NCBI GenBank assembly: GCA_018669475.1
Contig: JABHCC010000137.1
Location: 1-64,000 of the forward strand
From: Bacteroidota bacterium
Lineage (GTDB): Bacteria > Bacteroidota > Bacteroidia > Bacteroidales > UBA12481
Length of the DNA stretch: 64,000 nucleotides
Reading direction: 5' to 3'
Shown here: positions 59,113 through 64,000 of the stretch, in pieces
Position numbering within the stretch: position 1 is the first letter of the stretch
Layout: every line of letters begins with the position of its first letter
Notes under the pieces: model-generated
The model's input: the letters and a program-made list of their open reading frames with translations, nothing else
Database searches by the model: none
Told to the model about the DNA's origin: nothing
Translations under genes and position numbers: made by a program

Positions 59113-61230
59113 ATGAAAAGTAAGTTTCCGCTTAAAGCACTTTTATCCCAATTTCAGCTTGTCAATATAGGTGTTTCGTTATTTCTGACTGTACTGATCT
59201 ATTTATTGATCAGCCCAAAGGGTACCCCATTCATCGTAAAGGAGAAATTTGAAGAGTCTACCAGATATCTCAACGACATGGTAAGTTTTGAAGATCTGGA
59301 TGGAGATGGAGTTGATGAGAAATTATTGACTTTTCATGAACAGAGTGCTGGATATCTGGTCTTTCAGGTTTACCTTTCCTCTGGCGGATTTCTTGATCAA
59401 TGGAATCATTTATCAGATGAAGAGAAGAGGTTATATGTTAGTTTTGGGGATTACAACAAAGATGGATTAAAAGAAGCATATCTGATTGGGCGGAAAGAAG
59501 ATGATATTTATCTGCATAGAGTCGACCCTTTTGGTGCTCCGGAAAAGGTTTTTGAACCTGTATTTATTGATCGAATTCAATACTCAGAGGGAGAAGCATC
59601 TTTTATGGTAACTGATTTTCTTTTCCAGGATGTAAATGGTGATGGATTCGATGAGGCGATATTTGGTCTGTATGGTACATATAAGACCTTTTACCCAAGA
59701 CGTTTATATGCCGTTGATATTAATTCTGGTAGTATTTGTGCCGTTTCAGATACTTTGGGAACTGTACTTGCTCCAATTTTTTTTACAGATCTGGATGGGG
59801 ATGGGACAAAGGAAATAACCGGATCATCCAGCTCTTCTGTTAATAACTCTTTTGGCTCATTACCAAAGTATCATGATCATTCTTCCTGGTATATGGTTTT
59901 TAATCCGGATTTGAGTTTTCAAGTAGAACCTTTGGAAATACCTCCTGCTTACAGCCGTTTGTTTTTTACACATCAGGATTATGGCACGGATGAATCCTTA
60001 CAAGGTTTGATTTTTCACAAGGGGAAGGATGTGTTAGCGCCTCAACTAGTAGAAAGTCAAGTGTATGGAGAATTAAATATTACTTACGAATTTCCAGATG
60101 ATATAAATTATCAAGTAATGAGCATTGCTCAGCTTAAGCTGGGAGGCACCTATAGAACTCTTGTTCAAAGTTCAAAAGAGGGCTTGTTCGTATTTGATAG
60201 GGAGCAAAACTTAAAAAGGCATGTGCGATATCCGTTTGAGAGTAGATTAGCAAAAGAAAGCTTACCTTTTTCTAACGATGAGTTGTTGGTGATCCGAAAT
60301 ATGAATGAAGCTGAATACCTTTTTGTTGATGCCAGAGGTCGTACCTTGGCAAAATACTCAAATGATAAATATACCGGACAGTTAGGAAGTCTTGGCTGGA
60401 CAAACTATTTTGATGATGGTGCATATTATATAAAAACAGACCAGCGTCTGGTATACTTTCAGTTGCTTAGGAATTATCTCTATCATTTTCGAATTTTATT
60501 CTTTGTACTGATTTTTGTCGGAATGTGTGGCCTGTTATATTTAATCAGATGGAATCAGCTCAGACAACTTCAACGGGTAAGTCAAATGGAAGACAAAATG
60601 TTACAATTGGAATTACAAGGATTAAAAAACCAATTGGATCCACATTTTACTTTCAACGCCCTGAATGTATTATCTTTCCTTTCATCGCACAAAGATCATT
60701 CCGGAGTAGAGTCGTTCACTGATCATTTTTCGAGACTTCTAAGACGACAACTGGAAATGAGTGACAAGCCAAGTGTAAGTTTGCACGATGAGTTGAGTTT
60801 TATCCGACACTATATTGCCCTCCAGAAATTGAGGTTTGAATCTTCAATTAATTATGATGAAGAGATAAGAGGTGAAGTGGATATGAACCTCCGGATACCA
60901 AAGATGATGATTCACACTCATGTTGAGAATGCTATCAAACATGGATTATTGCCTTCAGGCAGAGGAGGTATTGTTAGAGTCATAGTCAGAGCAGATAAAA
61001 ATTCCACTCAAATTACTATCCAGGATAACGGTATTGGGCGATCCCCATTAATTGAAAAAACATCCGATTCTGCACATAATAATACAGGGAAAGGATTAGT
61101 TGTTCTAAATCAACTATATGACCTCTTTTACCAGCTTTACAAAATAAAAATCCGGCAGGATATTGTTGATTTGAAGGATGATGAAGGGAAGCCTGTAGGT
61201 ACTAAAATTACGATATTCGTTCCCCTTTGA
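59113..61230 (+). CDS. LytS-type sensor histidine kinase with FG-GAP/VCBS-like sensor domain
   Basis: The protein has 705 residues. TM1 lies at about residues 16-34. A large periplasmic domain (about 35-455) has four calcium-loop-like repeats (DLDGDGVDE, DYNKDGLKE, DVNGDGFDE, DLDGDGTKE), as in FG-GAP/VCBS propellers. TM2 is at about 459-478 (FRILFFVLIFVGMCGLLYLI). The His_kinase domain has His511 (LKNQLDPHFTFNAL), and HATPase has IQDNGIGRS and GKGLVVLNQLY. LytS/YehU-type kinases pair with LytTR regulators, but none follows. It starts 28 nt after the sulfatase gene and may sense its product; this is inference. Confidence 0.88.
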   Translation: MKSKFPLKALLSQFQLVNIGVSLFLTVLIYLLISPKGTPFIVKEKFEESTRYLNDMVSFEDLDGDGVDEKLLTFHEQSAGYLVFQVYLSSGGFLDQWNHLSDEEKRLYVSFGDYNKDGLKEAYLIGRKEDDIYLHRVDPFGAPEKVFEPVFIDRIQYSEGEASFMVTDFLFQDVNGDGFDEAIFGLYGTYKTFYPRRLYAVDINSGSICAVSDTLGTVLAPIFFTDLDGDGTKEITGSSSSSVNNSFGSLPKYHDHSSWYMVFNPDLSFQVEPLEIPPAYSRLFFTHQDYGTDESLQGLIFHKGKDVLAPQLVESQVYGELNITYEFPDDINYQVMSIAQLKLGGTYRTLVQSSKEGLFVFDREQNLKRHVRYPFESRLAKESLPFSNDELLVIRNMNEAEYLFVDARGRTLAKYSNDKYTGQLGSLGWTNYFDDGAYYIKTDQRLVYFQLLRNYLYHFRILFFVLIFVGMCGLLYLIRWNQLRQLQRVSQMEDKMLQLELQGLKNQLDPHFTFNALNVLSFLSSHKDHSGVESFTDHFSRLLRRQLEMSDKPSVSLHDELSFIRHYIALQKLRFESSINYDEEIRGEVDMNLRIPKMMIHTHVENAIKHGLLPSGRGGIVRVIVRADKNSTQITIQDNGIGRSPLIEKTSDSAHNNTGKGLVVLNQLYDLFYQLYKIKIRQDIVDLKDDEGKPVGTKITIFVPL

Positions 61231-61649
61231 TTCTCATTAGGTTTGTTGTCTTTTATTAGTCTAGGCAATTGACCAATTCCTTGTCATAGCTGTAGTAGAT
61301 AAACAGACTGTTTGTGATGATTAGCATTGCGAGAAGCAAATCTCTGATGCCTTGAAGGAGATTGATACTTATTAGATAATGAATTAAGAAAATACTCTGT
61401 CGCTTCCAGACAGGAGTTTCTCAAGCAATCCTCAGTGATTGAGTCATAACAAGGAGACCGGATTGCCAGATCCGGTCTTTTTGTTGGGTGACAATTCATC
61501 GAGAAAATCATAAACATAATGTAGCAGCTTGTATTTTCAGGATCAGCCTGCTTTATGAAAAAAGTATAATTGATACAAATTATTGATAATTAGGCTAATA
61601 ATTAAAATAAATGTCATAACTTTTTACACCACTAACCACCTACACAATC
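61231..61649. other. 419-bp gap with terminator, no gene seen
   Basis: No coding sequence is supported. The minus-strand frame at 61284-61517 lacks recognisable sequence. The gap holds the hairpin at 61455-61482 and a second imperfect hairpin near 61394-61424 (ACTCTGTC with GACAGGAGT). The last 80 bp are A+T rich and probably hold the promoter of the LRR gene. Confidence 0.5.
61455..61482 (+). terminator. rho-independent terminator
   Basis: AGACCGGAT (61455-61463) pairs perfectly with ATCCGGTCT (61470-61478) across a 6-nt loop and is followed by TTTTT. The outer AACAA and TTGTT can extend the stem. It lies 225 nt after the kinase stop. Confidence 0.8.
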
Positions 61650-64000
61650 ATGAAAACCATTACTAAGCTATTACCAGCAGTTATCACTGCAATCATTATC
61701 CTGCTATCATCGCAAAGCGGGATAAGTCAACAATCTGATTTCTTCAAAAAGTACAGTCAAGCGAAACTTGAGATCAGCAAGGAAATTGCTTCGAATCCTG
61801 AATTAAGAGATGATCGGGAGAAATCTAAAGAATATGCTAGATCCCAGATCAGAGAACTCTATGCGTCAAAAGCACTCGATATTGAAGCCTGGCTACCCGA
61901 TCGAGGCGAAAGGGATAGATTTAAACCTATTACTAATTCGGCTAGTTCCACGACCCAAGTGGACGAAGGTGATTTACAAGCATTAACGGACTTATACAAT
62001 CAATGCAATGGGGCTGGCTGGGTCAATAATGAAAATTGGCTGGACGGAGATCCAAGTACTTGGTATGGTGTGTCTTTAAATGGTGAGGGGAGGGTAGCAG
62101 GATTGCGCCTGCCTCAAAATAATTTAACTGGTGAATTGCCTTCGAGTTTTAGCAATCTTACCGCCCTACAAGACTTATTGCTCCCCAATAACTTTCTTGA
62201 AGGAACCCTCCCAGCAAGCTGGTCTGTCTGGTCATCAATAGAGTATTTTGAACTACGCAATAATAACTTTAGCGGCAATCTGCCAGAAAGTTGGTCTGAT
62301 TGGACTTCGATCAAAAGGCTATTATTAGGTTCGAATCAAATTGAGGGTACCTTACCAGAAAGTTGGGGATTGATGTCAAGCCTTGAAATAATAGAATTGG
62401 GGCATAACCCTATTAATGGCACAATCCCAATAAGTTGGGCCAACCTATCACAATTGCAATTTATTATGTTAGATTGGACTAATCTTGGAGGAGAACTGCC
62501 GAGAGAATGGTCAAATCTTACGAATCTCGAACACATTATCTTAGGGGGTAATCAATTTGAAGGGACACTGCCAGTGGAGTGGGCCAATCTTCAAAACATT
62601 ATCCAAATTAGTGTTTTTTGGAACAACCTTAATGGAGAATTACCAAATGAATGGTCCAGTCTAAACAATCTTGAATATCTGAATTTGGGAGGAAATTATT
62701 TTTCAGGTCTTTTACCAGCTGGTTGGTCTAGTTTAACTATGCTTCGTAGTATAAGTATTGAGGACAACGAACTCATTGGAGAACTTCCTGCCTCTTGGGC
62801 TTTGTTCTCTCAATTGGAATATTTGGATTTAAGCAATAATCTTTTATCAGGTAGTTTGCCGGGATCTTGGGGCGATCTAGGCAATATTTTAAATATTAAC
62901 CTTAGCAGCAATAGCTTAGAAGGGGGTATTCCTCATGAATGGAATTCCTCCCAATTTCATTCGGTGTTACTCGGGTACAATGAACTGAGTGGTGAAATAC
63001 CATTATCATGGACCTTGAATGAAAATCTAATGTATTTGGGAATTTCTGAGAATCGGTTTTCCGTTCTACCAGATTTTTCGGCTTCGAATTTGACAGATTT
63101 ATGGGTTCGCTCAAATAATCTTGATTTTGCAGATTTAATCCCAAATATGGGTATCCTAATTGAGGATAACAGCAGGTATATCCCTCAAAAAGCTTTTGGC
63201 GAGGTAGAATATTTAGCACTACCCATGGGGCAGGCTTTTTCTAAATTCTTTGAGGTCGCTGGCGAGGGTAACCTGTATCAATGGCACCTAAATTGGGAGG
63301 AAGTTGAAGGGGCAACAAATGCTGAGTTGTTTATTAATAGTATCGACCTGACCAATCAGGGAGTATATTTTCTTCACGTAACGAATCCTGCTGTACCTGA
63401 TCTGGTTCTTGAAAGTAATGGTGTTACACTTGAAGTAATTGTACCAGATGCCGAAATAACGCAGTTTGAATTCTCCTACACCGATTGTGGATGTAATTTG
63501 AATACCATAATCGACCCTGATAATTCACTGATTACTGTTGAAGTGCCTTTTACTCTTGACATATCAAATCTTGCTCCATCATTTATCGAAATTCCTGAAG
63601 GTGCTTTTGTTTCACCTGAAGTAGGAGTTCCTCAAGATTGGTCAAATGGACCAATTAATTATGCAGTGACCGAGGAAGGTGGGGCTGGTGTTTGGACCTG
63701 GACAATTGATGTGCAACCATGGGCCTGCCAGGAAAAGAATATACTTGGATTGTCATTTCCTGAGGATCCGGTAGCTTCTGTAATTGTGGATGAAGGAACA
63801 TCAATGATAAATATAACTGCTCAGGAAGGAGTTGACCTGTCTTCGATATTGGTACAATTCGAATTGCCTTGTGGGGCAAGCCTCAATTATTCGGGACAGA
63901 CTGTTATTAACACTATTCTGTTTGATTTTTCATCTGAGTTAAATCAGGTTTTTAATGTAGTAGCACAGGATGGTAGCACACAATCATGGGAAATATTGTT
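61650..64000 (+). CDS. leucine-rich repeat surface protein, 3' end outside the window
   Basis: The frame runs from the ATG at 61650 to the window end: 783 complete codons without a stop. Signal peptide to about residue 26 (SSQSGISQ). After a charged helical part (about 30-95) comes an LRR N-terminal cap (ALTDLYNQCNGAGWVNNENW). About 12-14 LRR units of 24 residues follow, with the plant-like pattern L-x-x-L-x-L-x-x-N-x-L-x-G-x-LP-x-x-W, where Trp replaces the usual Ile or Leu. Beta-sandwich domains follow from about residue 520, the last resembling DUF5018. A T9SS sorting domain may follow outside. A role in adhesion or binding is likely. Confidence 0.88.
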   Translation, partial: MKTITKLLPAVITAIIILLSSQSGISQQSDFFKKYSQAKLEISKEIASNPELRDDREKSKEYARSQIRELYASKALDIEAWLPDRGERDRFKPITNSASSTTQVDEGDLQALTDLYNQCNGAGWVNNENWLDGDPSTWYGVSLNGEGRVAGLRLPQNNLTGELPSSFSNLTALQDLLLPNNFLEGTLPASWSVWSSIEYFELRNNNFSGNLPESWSDWTSIKRLLLGSNQIEGTLPESWGLMSSLEIIELGHNPINGTIPISWANLSQLQFIMLDWTNLGGELPREWSNLTNLEHIILGGNQFEGTLPVEWANLQNIIQISVFWNNLNGELPNEWSSLNNLEYLNLGGNYFSGLLPAGWSSLTMLRSISIEDNELIGELPASWALFSQLEYLDLSNNLLSGSLPGSWGDLGNILNINLSSNSLEGGIPHEWNSSQFHSVLLGYNELSGEIPLSWTLNENLMYLGISENRFSVLPDFSASNLTDLWVRSNNLDFADLIPNMGILIEDNSRYIPQKAFGEVEYLALPMGQAFSKFFEVAGEGNLYQWHLNWEEVEGATNAELFINSIDLTNQGVYFLHVTNPAVPDLVLESNGVTLEVIVPDAEITQFEFSYTDCGCNLNTIIDPDNSLITVEVPFTLDISNLAPSFIEIPEGAFVSPEVGVPQDWSNGPINYAVTEEGGAGVWTWTIDVQPWACQEKNILGLSFPEDPVASVIVDEGTSMINITAQEGVDLSSILVQFELPCGASLNYSGQTVINTILFDFSSELNQVFNVVAQDGSTQSWEIL

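Noticed and set aside
1-64000. tRNA or rRNA genes
   Set aside because: No cloverleaf-like segments with T-loop consensus or rRNA signature stretches were recognised by eye; a dedicated search would be needed to exclude them fully.

Overview
The window looks like chromosomal DNA of a Bacteroidota bacterium, probably free-living and able to degrade glycans and peptides. The evidence is a type IX secretion (Por) C-terminal sorting domain, a TonB-dependent receptor with STN and CarboxypepD_reg domains paired with a DUF4249 lipoprotein, DUF4252 and DUF418 proteins, many lipoprotein signals, few Shine-Dalgarno sites, and promoter-like TAnnTTTG boxes. The genus cannot be told from the sequence. No rRNA, tRNA or CRISPR array was recognised.

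Region 1 (1 to about 5.9 kb, possibly to 10 kb) is accessory DNA. Small unrelated genes all lie on the plus strand, separated by imperfect inverted repeats that start with an AAC box and end with a GTT box. Two short hairpins (136-195 and 2371-2420) share the same asymmetric internal loop and the same mismatch positions. Two longer ones (1060-1187 and 4153-4314) have the same terminal boxes. The layout resembles a cassette array of attC-like sites without an integron integrase in view (a CALIN). Cargo: cupin plus DUF3795, a small lipoprotein, a captured IS1182-type transposase fragment, a Bro-N protein with a replaced C-terminus, a CPBP protease and an AAA/DUF4143 ATPase. Then come an exported cyanophycinase-like peptidase, two paralogous MDR reductases, a NYN-domain RNase and a 5'-nucleotidase-like lipoprotein. 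From 11.69 to 12.55 kb lie three gene remnants (SnoaL-like, HxlR, MDR).

Region 2 (12.6 to 31.6 kb) starts with a tight operon of a DUF134 regulator, a glycine-rich small protein and a NifX-like protein, preceded by two copies of TTGAGCATATGC. A minus-strand block follows: outer-membrane protein, alpha/beta hydrolase, GH141-like beta-helix protein fused to a PDZ domain, DUF418 membrane protein, SGNH hydrolase and M16 protease. Next are an M3 oligopeptidase, a glutathione peroxidase, a DUF2185 protein, a translationally coupled amidohydrolase/alpha-galactosidase-like pair, an exported DsrE protein, and a beta-barrel/lipoprotein pair ending at a strong terminator.

Region 3 (31.6 to 47.9 kb) holds an Omp28-like T9SS cargo protein, a BNR/sortilin-like propeller protein, a flippase-like membrane protein and a DUF485-ActP-like symporter-porin operon. 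Then come CutC, a lipoprotein acetolactate decarboxylase, a trypsin-like lipoprotein protease, a Gfo/Idh/MocA oxidoreductase, an unrecognised lipoprotein with HEAT-like tail, a nitrilase and a six-TM protein.

Region 4 (48 to 64 kb) holds a CocE-type hydrolase, the DUF4249/TonB receptor pair, and divergent carotenoid genes (CrtI-like desaturase and CruF-like hydratase). The carotenoid genes are separated by two tandem copies of a 100-bp repeat that recurs inverted at 47.1 kb. It ends with a DUF4252 protein, a S1 sulfatase, a LytS-type histidine kinase with FG-GAP/VCBS-like sensor repeats, and a leucine-rich-repeat surface protein that runs off the window.
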